Shown: positions 20,094 to 29,413 of the stretch, piece after piece
Numbering within the stretch: position 1 is the first letter of the stretch
Layout: the number at the start of each line of letters is the position of its first letter
Position numbers and translations under genes: made by a program
The notes under the pieces: generated by a model
The model's input: the letters and a program-made list of their open reading frames with translations, nothing else
The model's database searches: none
What the model was told of the DNA's origin: nothing
Assembly (NCBI RefSeq): GCF_900105905.1
Contig: NZ_FNSV01000005.1
Coordinates: 496,001 to 560,000 of the forward strand
Length of the DNA stretch: 64,000 bases
Reading direction: 5' to 3'
Origin: Rhodococcus koreensis
GTDB lineage: Bacteria > Actinomycetota > Actinomycetes > Mycobacteriales > Mycobacteriaceae

Positions 20094-20560
20094 ATCAACC
20101 CGTACTGGTCTTCGACCTCGGCGGCGGCACCTTCGATGTGGGCCTGCTCGACGTCGGCGAGGGAGTGGTCGAGGTCCGTTCCACGGCCGGCGACTCCCAC
20201 CTCGGCGGCGACGACTTCGACCGACGCCTGGTGGACTACCTCGCCGACGAATTCCAGCGTGCGGAGAATATCGATCTGCGCAAGGATGCGCGGGCGTTGC
20301 AGCGCCTCTTCGAGGCCGCGGAGAAAGCCAAGGTCGAGTTGTCCTCGGTGACACAGGCCCAGGTCAACTTGCCCTTCGTCACCGCTGACGCGAACGGTCC
20401 AAGCACCTCACCACCACGATCATGCGACGAAGTTCGAGGATCTGACGGCGGATCTGGTGGAACGCTGCCTCGACCCCGTGAAGCAGGCGATGAGTGACGC
20501 CAAGGTCACCGCCAACGACATCGACGAGGTGATCCTGGTCGGTGGTTCGACGCCCCCGTG
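20094..20560 (+). pseudogene. dnaK (Hsp70) internal fragment
   Basis: Reads [38 protein letters not shown] and [18 protein letters not shown], unmistakable DnaK nucleotide-binding-domain sequence. After a frame change near 20395 it continues [13 protein letters not shown] and [11 protein letters not shown]. Both ends of the gene are missing (roughly residues 190-340 remain) and a shift breaks the middle. A relic transferred from a chromosomal gene or a rearranged plasmid copy; not functional. Confidence 0.85.
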
Positions 20561-20640
20561 TTTAGACGCCGCACTCGTAGGGAATCAACACGCACGTGTC
20601 TCAAGTAGGTTGACAATTACCGTCGGTACCCACGATTGGC

Positions 20641-21372
20641 CTATACCGTCGCTGCGCGTGCGACCTCGTGTCGCCAGACTGCGCCGGTGTTGAAGTTGGC
20701 GCCCAGGTCGGGAAGATCCTCCCAATCGGCGTCGTCGATGTCGACGAGCGTGCCACCCGCGCTCACGACAGCCAAGGACATGCGCGCCAGCTCTTCCAGG
20801 CTGGCGGCCTGCAGAACCGACTGTTGCACCGACGACGCGACGGAGGTGATGCCATGTCCGCGGCAGATGACGACGGGTCGATCGCCCATCGCCGTCACCA
20901 TTTCCTTGCCGAGTTGGGTGCTATGAATCAACACTGCGCGGCGGTACACCGGCACCCCACCCCGCGCGAGAACTGCACCGGGGATGTCGTAGGCCCCGTA
21001 GATGGGCCGCAGCGAGATACCCGCTAGGTCGGCTGCAACAATCGACGGGGGGTGCAGGTGCGCTACAGCTCGGATGTCCGGCGAGGCCCGCATCGACTCG
21101 ACGTGAACGGGCAACTCCTTGGGTACCTGATAGCCGTTGTCGAGTTCACCTGGAGCGCCGGCTGTTCCGTCGAACCGTACGAGTCGAATGTCGGACGGGC
21201 GTGTATAGGCCACGCCGGTGTCGTCTGCACTGCGACACCTGATGAGCAGAAGGTCAGGGGAGACTCTGAAGCTGATGTGGCCCAGGATGCCCTCCATCAA
21301 ACCCCGGGCAGCGGCAACCCTGCACGCCTCGGCTACGACGACCCGTGCACCCTCGATATCCGTCTCGTTCAC
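20641..21372 (-). CDS. padC: Class II aldolase-family decarboxylase, likely 3,4-dihydroxyphthalate decarboxylase
   Basis: 243 residues of the class II aldolase/adducin fold. [21 protein letters not shown] (metal-binding histidines) and [12 protein letters not shown] (third histidine) are present. Phthalate operons of Arthrobacter and Rhodococcus use a member of this family to decarboxylate 3,4-dihydroxyphthalate to protocatechuate. This gene is the last of a seven-gene operon that otherwise contains exactly the phthalate dioxygenase components. Its start overlaps the reductase stop by ATGA. The alternative, a sugar-phosphate aldolase, does not fit the context. Confidence 0.8.
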   Translation of the reverse strand: MNETDIEGARVVVAEACRVAAARGLMEGILGHISFRVSPDLLLIRCRSADDTGVAYTRPSDIRLVRFDGTAGAPGELDNGYQVPKELPVHVESMRASPDIRAVAHLHPPSIVAADLAGISLRPIYGAYDIPGAVLARGGVPVYRRAVLIHSTQLGKEMVTAMGDRPVVICRGHGITSVASSVQQSVLQAASLEELARMSLAVVSAGGTLVDIDDADWEDLPDLGANFNTGAVWRHEVARAATV

Positions 21373-22610
21373 GTGGTTTCCTTGACCGTGGTGCGGGCTG
21401 ATACCGTCATTGCCTCGAGACGTGCCGCAAACTCGGCATATTCGACCCCGAGTGCGATCGCTTTGCGGGCGGTGACAAGCGCTTTCGGCCAGTTGACGAC
21501 GACGACCCCGGTCAGTCTGCCGTTCTCGTCGGGGTAGCAGACCGCGAACCGAGCCTTGTTCGTCACCTCGCCGATGACAGTGTGCGTCGACGAGCCCACC
21601 AGTCCGACCGTCTGTATCTTCCAGTCGTACTGATCACTCCAGACGTATTCGACCGGTTCGTGGCGTATCTTCTCGTCCGGGCGAGCGATGTTCCGGGCGA
21701 CCACGACGGCTTGCTCCACCGCGTTCGTCCAGTGCTCGAGCCGGGTCGAACCGCCGCGTCGGGTGTTGTCGAACCGGCACACGTCGCCGACTGCGTAGAT
21801 GTTGTCGTGACCGATTGCACGGCAGTACACGTCACACACCACACCATTGCTCACCTCGAGACCGGAGGACTCGAGCCAGTCGTCGTTCGGTATCGCCCCG
21901 ATACCGACGACCACCGTGTCGGCGGCGAGCGTCGACCCGTCGGACAAGCCGATCGCGAAGGACCCGTGCTCACCGTGCACGGACTCGACACCGACCCCGA
22001 ATCTGGTGTCGACGCCGCGACGCCGATGGAGGTCGATGAACAGCTCGCCGATCTCCGCACCCATCACGCGTGCCATGGGCACGGGTTCTGGATCCACCAG
22101 CGTGACGCGCATCCCGAGTTCGACCGCGGTTGCCGCGGTCTCCGCGCCGATGAAGCCGCCGCCGATAATGACGAGGTGGTCGGTGGTGCCGAAATGGCGG
22201 CGTAGTGCGCGGGCGTCCGCGGCTGTTCGTATCACGTGCAGGCCGTTCGGCGTTCCCCACGGTGACGGTCGGGCGCGAGCGCCGGTGGCGAGCACCAGGT
22301 TGTCGAACGCGACCCTCGTACCGTCTGCGAGTTCGACATCCTGGTTTGCCGTGCTCAGCCGTATGGCTGGTTGGCCCAACCGAAGCTCGAGATCGAGTTC
22401 CCGAGCCTGTTCGGTGGTCAACAACGTAATCTCGGCCATCGTAGAGTCACCTGCCAGGATCGACTTCGACAATGGCGGCTTGTCATAGGGCAGTTCGCCT
22501 TCGGCACCGATGAGAATGATGGCGCCCGGATACCCTTCCGACCGCAGTGCCTGTGCAGTTCGGACACCACCGATCGATGCGCCGACGATGACCGTGGTCG
22601 ATTCCGGCAT
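21369..22610 (-). CDS. padAd: Ferredoxin reductase of the phthalate dioxygenase system
   Basis: 413 residues. VIVGASIGGVRTAQAL is the FAD loop, and YDKPPLSKSIL is conserved in dioxygenase ferredoxin reductases. VIIGGGFIGAETAATAVELG is the NADH loop, and NIYAVGDVCRF the second FAD site. It passes electrons from NADH to the neighbouring ferredoxin. The ATG at 22610 overlaps the ferredoxin stop by four bases. Upstream extension of the frame lacks homology. Confidence 0.87.
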   Translation of the reverse strand: MPESTTVIVGASIGGVRTAQALRSEGYPGAIILIGAEGELPYDKPPLSKSILAGDSTMAEITLLTTEQARELDLELRLGQPAIRLSTANQDVELADGTRVAFDNLVLATGARARPSPWGTPNGLHVIRTAADARALRRHFGTTDHLVIIGGGFIGAETAATAVELGMRVTLVDPEPVPMARVMGAEIGELFIDLHRRRGVDTRFGVGVESVHGEHGSFAIGLSDGSTLAADTVVVGIGAIPNDDWLESSGLEVSNGVVCDVYCRAIGHDNIYAVGDVCRFDNTRRGGSTRLEHWTNAVEQAVVVARNIARPDEKIRHEPVEYVWSDQYDWKIQTVGLVGSSTHTVIGEVTNKARFAVCYPDENGRLTGVVVVNWPKALVTARKAIALGVEYAEFAARLEAMTVSARTTVKETT

Positions 22611-22804
22611 CAGTCTTCGATCCAGAGCGCGGAGACCGGGCAGGAGCGGGCAGCACTGTCGACGCGTCCCCGTTCCGATTCGGGGACCTCCACACTCAAC
22701 AGTTCGACGACACCGTCGTCGTCGATGTCGAAGTAGTCGTCGGCAGCGACGACGCAATTGGCATATCCCTGACATGCACCAAGATTCGCTTTGACGACAG
22801 CCAT
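22610..22804 (-). CDS. padAc: [3Fe-4S]-type ferredoxin of the phthalate dioxygenase system
   Basis: 64 residues. ANLGACQGYANCVVAA and ARSCPVSAL give three cysteines in the C-x5-C ... C-P spacing of single-cluster [3Fe-4S]/[4Fe-4S] ferredoxins of actinomycetes. Arthrobacter phthalate dioxygenase is known to use this type rather than a Rieske ferredoxin, which supports the assignment. AGAGGAAA precedes the ATG at 22804. It links the reductase to the oxygenase. Confidence 0.87.
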   Translation of the reverse strand: MAVVKANLGACQGYANCVVAADDYFDIDDDGVVELLSVEVPESERGRVDSAARSCPVSALWIED

Positions 22805-22841
22805 CGCGGTTTCCTCTCTTTCCGAACTGGTCGAACTCGTA

Positions 22842-23648
22842 TCAGCGGGTCGAAGGTTTGGGGGCTCCGATTCCGAAGCCGCCGTCGGGATGCGTCGCGC
22901 CTGCGGTGATTCCTCGGGATCTGTCGGAAGCGAAGAAGACGAAGCTCCACGCGTGGTCCTCACCTGAGAGGGCCACGTTGAGCGGTGTCCGCGCCGCCAA
23001 CTCGTTTGCACGATTCGGATTGTCGTCGAGTCGATCGGCGTCGCGTCCCAGGCTCGCCAACCCGCGCAGGTCGGTGTTCAACGTGCCGCCTGGGGCGACT
23101 CCGTTGACGCGAATATCTGGGGCGAGCTCGTAGGCCAGGGTGGTGACCAGCCCGCGTACGGCAAATTTGGATGACACGTAGAGCACTCCGCCTCGTCCGG
23201 GATAGAACGACGAGGCAGACTCCGCCAGCACGATCGACGATCCGCGGTGCTTGCGCAGTTCCGGTACGGCGGCCTTGACCGAGTGCATGTGGCTGAGCAC
23301 GTTGGTTCGGAACATCTCGTCGAACGCCACGTCGAGTGTGTCCGCGGGGATGTCCCCTATGCCCTGGTAGAAGTCGAAGATCCCGACACAGTTGACCAGT
23401 GTGTCGAGCCCTCCGAACGCGGCGACCGCAGCCGCGACGGCAGCGTCGTTGTCCGCCGCGCGTGTGGCGTCACCTTCGATGACCGGTACCTGGGGTAGGT
23501 GTTCGCGCAGCACTCGACACTTGTTCGGGTCACGCTCGAGTACCGCGACGCACGCGCCTTCGGCGAGGAACGCATCGACGACTGCTCGCCCGATCCCCGA
23601 GCCCCCGCCAACGACAAGTGCCCGCTTGCCGTCGAGCCAGCCAGTCAT
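22842..23648 (-). CDS. padB: cis-dihydrodiol dehydrogenase (SDR family), phthalate 3,4-dihydrodiol type
   Basis: 268 residues. ALVVGGGSGIGRAVVDAFL is the nucleotide-binding loop; LVNCVGIFDFYQG, SSIVLAESASSFYPG (catalytic serine) and YVSSKFAVRGL (YxxxK) complete the short-chain dehydrogenase active site. The IFDFYQG segment and length are typical of aromatic dihydrodiol dehydrogenases (BphB/HcaB-like). It re-aromatises the dihydrodiol to 3,4-dihydroxyphthalate with NAD. Start 23648 overlaps the small upstream gene by ATGA. Confidence 0.87.
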   Translation of the reverse strand: MTGWLDGKRALVVGGGSGIGRAVVDAFLAEGACVAVLERDPNKCRVLREHLPQVPVIEGDATRAADNDAAVAAAVAAFGGLDTLVNCVGIFDFYQGIGDIPADTLDVAFDEMFRTNVLSHMHSVKAAVPELRKHRGSSIVLAESASSFYPGRGGVLYVSSKFAVRGLVTTLAYELAPDIRVNGVAPGGTLNTDLRGLASLGRDADRLDDNPNRANELAARTPLNVALSGEDHAWSFVFFASDRSRGITAGATHPDGGFGIGAPKPSTR

Positions 23649-23956
23649 TCGTTGTCTCCCTCTGCGATCAACGGAGCAAACATGTTTCCCACCATCGCGG
23701 CGAAGGTGGCCGGGTTCTGCCAGGTCAGCGCCTCGAGTTCCAGCGGGTCCACACAGACCCACTGTCCGGACTTCGGGGCGTGCACCAGCAGCCGTACGCC
23801 GTTGCGGGTCGCCACCTTGTGCACGTTGACCTCGGCGAATTCGTTGGCGATGGTCAGCGGATCACCGACGGCACCAGCCAAGAGCTGCGCGAACTCGTCT
23901 GTGGCACGGCGCGCGGCGCGTGCGTCCTGCTCCTCGCCGTCCCACTGCAAGCTCAT
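23645..23956 (-). CDS. Small conserved protein of the dioxygenase operon (unknown function)
   Basis: 103 residues from the ATG at 23956, with ATGA overlaps on both sides, between the beta subunit and the dihydrodiol dehydrogenase. Visible stretches are ARRATDEFAQLLAGAVGDPL, VRLLVHAPKSGQWVCVDPLE and NPATFAAMVGNMFAPL. There are no signal peptide, membrane segment or metal-binding cysteines. The tight coupling implies that it is made with the oxygenase and may help its assembly or bind DNA. I do not recognise a characterised family. Confidence 0.75.
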   Translation of the reverse strand: MSLQWDGEEQDARAARRATDEFAQLLAGAVGDPLTIANEFAEVNVHKVATRNGVRLLVHAPKSGQWVCVDPLELEALTWQNPATFAAMVGNMFAPLIAEGDNE

Positions 23957-24579
23957 AGGAACACCGCGAGATTCTGCATCCGCATCACGGACTCGTCGAC
24001 AAAGATGGTGCGTCGTGCGAGCTTCCATTCGTCACCGACGCGCCTGAGCAGATCCTCGCGTCCACACGAGACGAGTGCCGACTCATTGACATCGCCTCTG
24101 CTGCGGAACAGCAATTCGGCGCTTTCGACGACGAGGTGGTCCTCGGCGTCGGTGAGGAAGGTCCGGATGTTGGTGATGTAGTGGCGCAGTCGTGACGGGG
24201 GATCCTCGGTCCACGCGTGCTCGGTGACGAACCGCGCGACCCGCCGGCTCAGCGAATACTTGTTCTCATCGAAATGTGCCATTCCTGGTGAGGTGTCGAA
24301 TCCCGAGTTGAGCGCCGTGGTTACCCGAACCGGCATGAGGTAGTGGATATCGTCGGTGATGTTGTCGAGCCAGGTTTGGTATTCCTGTGCGTCGAGCAGA
24401 TATGCCTCGTCGATCAAGAATTGGTGCGCGTCCAGGTGCCGTCGATCGTCGAATCGCAGCGGAGTTCCGGTGCGCGTGACGCGCGATGCATGGTCGCCCA
24501 GCACGGCTTGTTCCGAATAGGTCGAGCCTTCACCTACGCGGCTGTAACCGGTATTGGTAGCTCGCACAGAGGTGGTCAT
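23953..24579 (-). CDS. padAb: Aromatic-ring-hydroxylating dioxygenase beta subunit (phthalate type)
   Basis: 208 residues. HQFLIDEAYLLDAQEYQTWL and DIHYLMPVRVTTA are the standard opening of small subunits with a cystatin-like fold. RHYITNIRTFLTDAEDHLVV and GREDLLRRVGDEWKLARRTI follow. It forms the alpha3beta3 hexamer with the subunit encoded just upstream and is structural rather than catalytic. The ATG at 24579 overlaps the alpha stop by four bases. Confidence 0.9.
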   Translation of the reverse strand: MTTSVRATNTGYSRVGEGSTYSEQAVLGDHASRVTRTGTPLRFDDRRHLDAHQFLIDEAYLLDAQEYQTWLDNITDDIHYLMPVRVTTALNSGFDTSPGMAHFDENKYSLSRRVARFVTEHAWTEDPPSRLRHYITNIRTFLTDAEDHLVVESAELLFRSRGDVNESALVSCGREDLLRRVGDEWKLARRTIFVDESVMRMQNLAVFL

Positions 24580-26039
24580 GCCAGCACCGCCCCGTTGACA
24601 GTCGCGTCCTTGCTGTGGTCGCAGCTGCCGTTCGTCGGAGTCAGCGGCCTGATTCCGTCTGGATTGTCGGTTCCCACCGATGTCGGCCCCACCTCCAGTG
24701 CCGGCTTTTCGAGGTAGTCCGCCCACATTTCGAGAAGTTTGCGCTGGTTGGCCTCGTTGTATCCGACCTGCGCCGTCCCGGGGCCGTGGAACTCGTCGGC
24801 GGTGAGCTCATCGGAGACGCGTGTCCCGTCCTCGAGCAGACCCATGCGACTGTTGAGTAACAGGCGCCGCGCCATCGATCCTGCGGAGGTGTTCGTCAGC
24901 GACACCCAGTTCTCGACATCGTCCTGTTCGAACATGCCGGTGGATCCGAAGCACATCAGGTATGCCTTGTACGACTTCTTCTTGAATTCTTCCGGCGCGC
25001 TCCGGTCGACCGCGAAGAAGGACAACACCTCGGTCTCGTTCTCACTGATCGGTTGCCAGAGTCGAATGGAGATGAACGGCAGAACGTCGTCGCCGTCCTC
25101 GACCTTCGGCCAGTTGTGCACGAAGCTCAGGTTCGGAAACACCGATGCTGCCGAGATCATGAAGCCGTCTGCGCCGATTACTCGCTGCTGCTCGTCCGAC
25201 CACACCTCCTTGGCCCGGTCGGTCATCTCCGCGGTGTATCCCACGTACTGCATGCGCTCGTCGAAGGTGCCGTCTGGCAACTTGTACGTCGTTCCCCCAC
25301 CTGGTCCTGCCCAGTAGGTTGCTCCGTCCTTGCGCTTCTCCGCTTTCGGTTCGCGGAACAGGCCGATCTCGACGACCGAGGTGTGTGTCTGCGGCGTGTG
25401 GTACATGTCGCCCGCGAAATTCTCGGCTCCGATCTTCCAGTTCGCTTTGACCCTCCAACGCTGCGGGCCCCGTACCTCGAGCCCCGACTCGCTCTGCTTG
25501 GTGTAGTAGTCGAGGTAGAACTTGAAGTCACCCAGATAGTCCGACAGCGATTCCGCGTTCGGATCCATATTGATGAAGATCATTCCGTTGTAGCTGTCGA
25601 GATTGGGTGCAGGGAGGAGTGTCTGGCCCTTCTTCTTGAAGCCCTCCTCGCCCCCGTACGCCTCCTCGTGGAACGGCAGTCCGATGATGCGGCCGTCGTT
25701 TCGGTACGACCAACCGTGATAGGGGCAGCGAAAGTTCGACGCGTTTCCCATTTCCGCGCGACACACCTGCATCCCGCGGTGCAGACACATGTTGAACATC
25801 GCCCGAATCCCACCCTTGGAGTCGCGGGAGATGATGAACGAATCCTCGAGCACCCGGCGGACAACGTAGTCCCCCGCCTGCGGTACCTCGGATTCGTGCG
25901 CGACGAACAACCACGATCGACTGAAGACGGTCACCTTCTCACGCTCGAAAATCTCTTTGTCGTTGTAGATGTGCGCCGGGATCATGCCGCGGCGAATGTC
26001 TTCCATCGCTTGTGTGTGGTGGGTCGTCCGGGGTTCCAA
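24576..26039 (-). CDS. padAa: Aromatic-ring-hydroxylating dioxygenase alpha subunit, likely phthalate 3,4-dioxygenase
   Basis: 487 residues. The Rieske ligands are C85-L-H87 and C105-PY-H108 (CxH-x17-CxxH). NFAGDMYHTPQTH holds the two histidines of the catalytic iron and the bridging aspartate. The enzyme adds O2 to the ring to give a cis-dihydrodiol. The start is a TTG at 26039, six bases after AGAGGAA; the first in-frame ATG is eleven codons later. It heads a seven-gene coupled operon whose ferredoxin type and class II aldolase match known phthalate operons. A 17-base operator candidate lies about 31 bases upstream. The substrate is inferred from gene order. Confidence 0.85.
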   Translation of the reverse strand: MEPRTTHHTQAMEDIRRGMIPAHIYNDKEIFEREKVTVFSRSWLFVAHESEVPQAGDYVVRRVLEDSFIISRDSKGGIRAMFNMCLHRGMQVCRAEMGNASNFRCPYHGWSYRNDGRIIGLPFHEEAYGGEEGFKKKGQTLLPAPNLDSYNGMIFINMDPNAESLSDYLGDFKFYLDYYTKQSESGLEVRGPQRWRVKANWKIGAENFAGDMYHTPQTHTSVVEIGLFREPKAEKRKDGATYWAGPGGGTTYKLPDGTFDERMQYVGYTAEMTDRAKEVWSDEQQRVIGADGFMISAASVFPNLSFVHNWPKVEDGDDVLPFISIRLWQPISENETEVLSFFAVDRSAPEEFKKKSYKAYLMCFGSTGMFEQDDVENWVSLTNTSAGSMARRLLLNSRMGLLEDGTRVSDELTADEFHGPGTAQVGYNEANQRKLLEMWADYLEKPALEVGPTSVGTDNPDGIRPLTPTNGSCDHSKDATVNGAVLA

Positions 26040-26070
26040 GGTTCATTCCTCTTCGATCGACGATGGCGGT

Positions 26071-26087
26071 CTCTCTGCTATGCAGAA
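26071..26087. promoter_or_regulatory. IclR operator candidate, copy 1 (dioxygenase side)
   Basis: CTCTCTGCTATGCAGAA, containing the perfect palindrome TCTGC-TAT-GCAGA (26074-26086), lies about 31 bases upstream of the dioxygenase start. The same 17 bases recur at 26200. Placement fits control of the phthalate operon by the divergent IclR protein. Confidence 0.7.
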
Positions 26088-26199
26088 GCGCCTTCTGTTA
26101 GCTAGATGTTGCTCTCTTCAGCCCGACGAGTCAACCCCCTGCGCGTACGCGGATTCCACCCGCTGGCAGGTCGACCGCACACCCGACCTGACACGTATG

Positions 26200-26216
26200 C
26201 TCTCTGCTATGCAGAA
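26200..26216. promoter_or_regulatory. IclR operator candidate, copy 2 (regulator side)
   Basis: An exact second copy of CTCTCTGCTATGCAGAA, 129 bases from the first. It overlaps the proposed start codon of the IclR gene (26209), as expected for negative autoregulation. Confidence 0.7.
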
Positions 26217-27003
26217 CCACGGTCCACGGCAACAGGCGCCGGAGGCGACACCACCGCAGTACCCGATCGAATCCGTCGACAACGCACTTCGTCTGCTGTT
26301 GCTGCTCGGTGAACAGACCGAAATTCGGCTGACCGAGGCGAGCCAGTACCTCGGAGTTGCGTCGTCGACGGCTCACCGACTTCTGGCGATGCTCCAGTAC
26401 CGGGGCTTCATTCGGCAGGATCCGACCAGCAAGGCCTATCGTCCGGGCCCAGCGCTGACGGGGGTCGCGTTTGCGATTTTTGCCAGGCTCGACATTCCTC
26501 AGACGGCGGCACCGATCCTGCGCACCCTCAGCGAGGAACTGCGTGAAACTGTCCATATCGGGGCACTCGACGGTCGAACCGTGCGCTTCATCGCCGCCCT
26601 GGAGAGCCCATCGGCAGTCCGGGTTGCGTCCCGGTTGGGCAAGGTCATGCCAGCGCACTGCACGTCCACCGGGAAGGCCATGCTGGCGGAACTTTCCCTC
26701 GACGAACTGCATCAGCTGTACCCGACCGAGGAACTGGAACAGGTGACTCCCCAGTCCATCAGCACGCGGACCGAGCTCGAAGCCCAACTGGAAGAGGTCA
26801 GAAGGAAAGGGTACGCGGTCAACCGGGAGGAATCCGAGGAAGGCGTTGCCTCCGTGGCCGTCTCGGTCCCGACGAACGCCCCCGGCATGCGCCTGGCAAT
26901 GAATGTTTCAGCGCCCAAGCACCGCCTGCGCCCGGCACAGGTACGCAGCATCGGCCGCGCCCTGACGGACGCGGCTGATCAGCTAGCGGCAGCGCTCGGG
27001 TGA
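26209..27003 (+). CDS. padR: IclR-family regulator, likely of phthalate catabolism
   Basis: 264 residues from the ATG at 26209; an ATG at 26197 is also possible. SVDNALRLLLLLGEQTEIRL and ASSTAHRLLAMLQYRGFI are the winged HTH. HCTSTGKAMLAELSLDEL and VNREESEEGVASVAVSVP are the IclR effector-binding domain. It is divergent from the dioxygenase operon with a 17-base repeat on each side of the intergenic region; a near copy sits before the ABC importer genes at 31305. It therefore probably controls uptake and oxidation of the same aromatic acid. Confidence 0.85.
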   Translation: MQNHGPRQQAPEATPPQYPIESVDNALRLLLLLGEQTEIRLTEASQYLGVASSTAHRLLAMLQYRGFIRQDPTSKAYRPGPALTGVAFAIFARLDIPQTAAPILRTLSEELRETVHIGALDGRTVRFIAALESPSAVRVASRLGKVMPAHCTSTGKAMLAELSLDELHQLYPTEELEQVTPQSISTRTELEAQLEEVRRKGYAVNREESEEGVASVAVSVPTNAPGMRLAMNVSAPKHRLRPAQVRSIGRALTDAADQLAAALG

Positions 27004-27050
27004 GTGTCCGGTCCACCCAGCGAGGTACGTTCTCGCGGGCACTGTGACCG

Positions 27051-27716
27051 TCAACTCGACGACGGAACGCTCTCGAGGTAGGCGCTGGCCTCGTCGAGTC
27101 CGACGACGTCCCCGTATTTGGCGTCGATATCGAAGAGGCTGGCAGTGTGCGGTAGTGCCGCCCGGTCCCCCACTGCGTCCTCGACCACGATGGTGTGGAA
27201 CCCGTACGAGCAGGCGTCTACCGCGGTGGCACGAACACATCCGCTCGTGGTGCAGCCCACGATGATCACGGTGTCGATCCGGCGGCTGATCAACCGAGCG
27301 GCCAGGTCGGTGCCGAAGAAGCACGATGCGTACTTCTTCACCAATGTCGTCTCACCTGGCTGTTGTTCGAGCCGTTCGTCGATCTCGACCCATTGACTGC
27401 CCTCGACCAGATACTTGTTCGAGGGGATCTTGCCGATCCAGGCGCCGGCCTCTTGGAGTTCCGCGTCGTAGGCCACTGTGGAGAAGATGATCGGCACCTG
27501 GGCCTTTCGCGCGAGCGCGAGGAGAATCTTCGTTGCGTCGATTTGGGTATCGAGGTCACCTGCGAGCGGTGAACGGCGATCGGTGAAGCCCGTGATCAAG
27601 TCGACCACCACCACTGCCGGCCGCACGCCGAAGCCGATGCGACCGCCCAGACCTTTCTCCCGGAATTCGGTGCGCAACCGCTGGTATTCCTCTGCTGCGG
27701 CAGTCAGGGCGCTCAT
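27051..27716 (-). CDS. Isochorismatase-like cysteine hydrolase
   Basis: 221 residues. D39 ([10 protein letters not shown]), K127/K128 ([11 protein letters not shown]) and C160 ([11 protein letters not shown]) form the Asp-Lys-Cys triad of the N-carbamoylsarcosine amidase/isochorismatase family. GGAGGAC precedes the ATG at 27716. It is the last gene of the ABC importer operon, so it may hydrolyse an imported amide or imide-derived compound such as an aromatic amic acid. That substrate is inference only. Isochorismate is unlikely here, since no siderophore genes are present. Confidence 0.82.
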   Translation of the reverse strand: MSALTAAAEEYQRLRTEFREKGLGGRIGFGVRPAVVVVDLITGFTDRRSPLAGDLDTQIDATKILLALARKAQVPIIFSTVAYDAELQEAGAWIGKIPSNKYLVEGSQWVEIDERLEQQPGETTLVKKYASCFFGTDLAARLISRRIDTVIIVGCTTSGCVRATAVDACSYGFHTIVVEDAVGDRAALPHTASLFDIDAKYGDVVGLDEASAYLESVPSSS

Positions 27717-27791
27717 CAGTGTCCTCCGGAAAATGGGTGTGGGCATGGGCCGGAAAGGCCCACTGCCGATTCGGATAGTTGCGTGCGGCGA

Positions 27792-28607
27792 TCAGTTGAC
27801 CGCGTCGGTGATCTTCCGTTCGATGGCCCACAGGACGATGTTGCCCACCAGCGCCATCGAGACCAGCAGCATGATCACTCCGTACATCGTCGGCAGATCC
27901 AACTTGCCGTACGCAAGCATCGCCATCTGCCCCAATCCTGCTCTGGTCGCGAAGAACTCGGCGATCAATACATTGATGAAGGCAATGCTGAAGCCGATTC
28001 GGATACCGACCATGAGAGAGGGCGCCATCGCGGGCACCACGATCTTGCTCATCGTCTGAAGCGGACTTGCACCGGTGGCCCGGCCGAGTTTGAGCAGGAT
28101 GGGGTTGATGGCGCGTACTCCCGCCGCCGTCGAGACGATGATGGGGAACACCGCGGCCAATGCGGCCATTGCCGACTGTGCTCCGAGTCCCAGGCCGAAG
28201 ATCTGCAGCAGGATCGGAAAGAAGATTACCCGCGGTATGGCGAAGGCACCCGCGATGATCGGATCGAACACATCACCGAGAAACTTGCTTCGCCCGATGA
28301 TGTATCCGGTCGGGAAACCCACCGCTGTTGCGATGACGAATCCGAGTCCGACAGCACTCATCGTGGCGTTGAGATTCCTGTAGATGGAACCGTCTGCGAA
28401 CAGTCCCCATACCGCCGACATCGACGCGCCCGGGGACGGCACAAGTTCGCTGGTCGCTGCAATAAGCGCCCAGACACCGATCAACCCGATGACGATGAGT
28501 ATTCGCAGGAGGTTGTCGGCCCACCGCTGTGACAGGCGGAACCGCTGTTCCGTATTCTGTTTTCCTGCTTCGACTTCGGTTCCGGCGCTGAGCGTGGTGG
28601 CGTTCAC
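27792..28607 (-). CDS. ABC transporter permease (NitT/TauT type)
   Basis: 271 residues with about six membrane helices. GRATGASPLQTMSKIVVPAM is the EAA-type coupling loop that contacts the ATPase. TauC/SsuC-like proteins serve importers of sulfonates, nitrate and aromatic acids. It overlaps the next permease gene by four bases. Two different permease genes in the operon imply a heterodimeric channel. Confidence 0.87.
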   Translation of the reverse strand: MNATTLSAGTEVEAGKQNTEQRFRLSQRWADNLLRILIVIGLIGVWALIAATSELVPSPGASMSAVWGLFADGSIYRNLNATMSAVGLGFVIATAVGFPTGYIIGRSKFLGDVFDPIIAGAFAIPRVIFFPILLQIFGLGLGAQSAMAALAAVFPIIVSTAAGVRAINPILLKLGRATGASPLQTMSKIVVPAMAPSLMVGIRIGFSIAFINVLIAEFFATRAGLGQMAMLAYGKLDLPTMYGVIMLLVSMALVGNIVLWAIERKITDAVN

Positions 28608-29413
28608 AACATGTCCCTTCGAATGGCTCGTTCAGCCAGGCCGAGTGCACTGTTCACTGCGATGCTGAAGACCACGACTATGGCAATGTAGGCCCACATG
28701 TCCGCGACGTAGAGTTCGCGGTACATAAAGCCCGCACGAAACCCCAGGCCTTTCGACGCCAGAATGAACTCCATCGCGATGGTGCCGATGACTGCGTAGA
28801 TGAATCCGAGCTTGATCCCGGGAAAGATGAGCGGCGTGGCGGCCGGGAACAGCACCTTGAAGTATTGCTGCCGGCGCGAGGCATCGACCGATCGCGCCAG
28901 CTTGTGCAGCACCGGTTTGACGTCTCCGAGCGCCACCATCGTGGTCAGCGCTATTGGAATGAGGGCCATCGTGCTCGCGATGACGATGATTGGTCCCGCG
29001 TTGAGTCCGAGCACCGCGACCAGAATCGGGTAGAACAGCAATGTCGGCATCGCGTACCCGGTGACGATGAATGGCTCGAGGACTCGGCCGACGACCCGGA
29101 CCCTCCAGAGCAATACCCCCAGGGGCACCCCGCCGAGCACGCCCAGTGCGAACGCCGCCAGTATGGTCACGCTCGTCCGCGTCAGATCGGTGACGAAGTG
29201 GGTGCTCGGGATGATTGCCGCGACGTGGGCGAGTATCTCGGACGGCGCGACCATCTGATTGCGGTCGATCCAGCCGGTTCGCGTTGCCGCCTCGAGCAAC
29301 AACACCAGAGCAACCAGCATCGTCCAACGTACGACGCGTGCCCGATGTTTCGCTCGTCGGAATCCCGACCTTGGCGTTTCGTGGAGGGCCGCCTGCGGCG
29401 AGGTCACAGTCAT
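28604..29413 (-). CDS. ABC transporter permease (NitT/TauT type), second subunit
   Basis: 269 residues with about six membrane helices and the coupling loop ARSVDASRRQQYFKVLFPAA. The N-terminus is long and basic (ETPRSGFRRAKHRARVVRW) before the first helix. It overlaps both neighbours by four bases (ATGA). Pairs with the permease at 27792. Confidence 0.87.
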   Translation of the reverse strand: MTVTSPQAALHETPRSGFRRAKHRARVVRWTMLVALVLLLEAATRTGWIDRNQMVAPSEILAHVAAIIPSTHFVTDLTRTSVTILAAFALGVLGGVPLGVLLWRVRVVGRVLEPFIVTGYAMPTLLFYPILVAVLGLNAGPIIVIASTMALIPIALTTMVALGDVKPVLHKLARSVDASRRQQYFKVLFPAATPLIFPGIKLGFIYAVIGTIAMEFILASKGLGFRAGFMYRELYVADMWAYIAIVVVFSIAVNSALGLAERAIRRDML

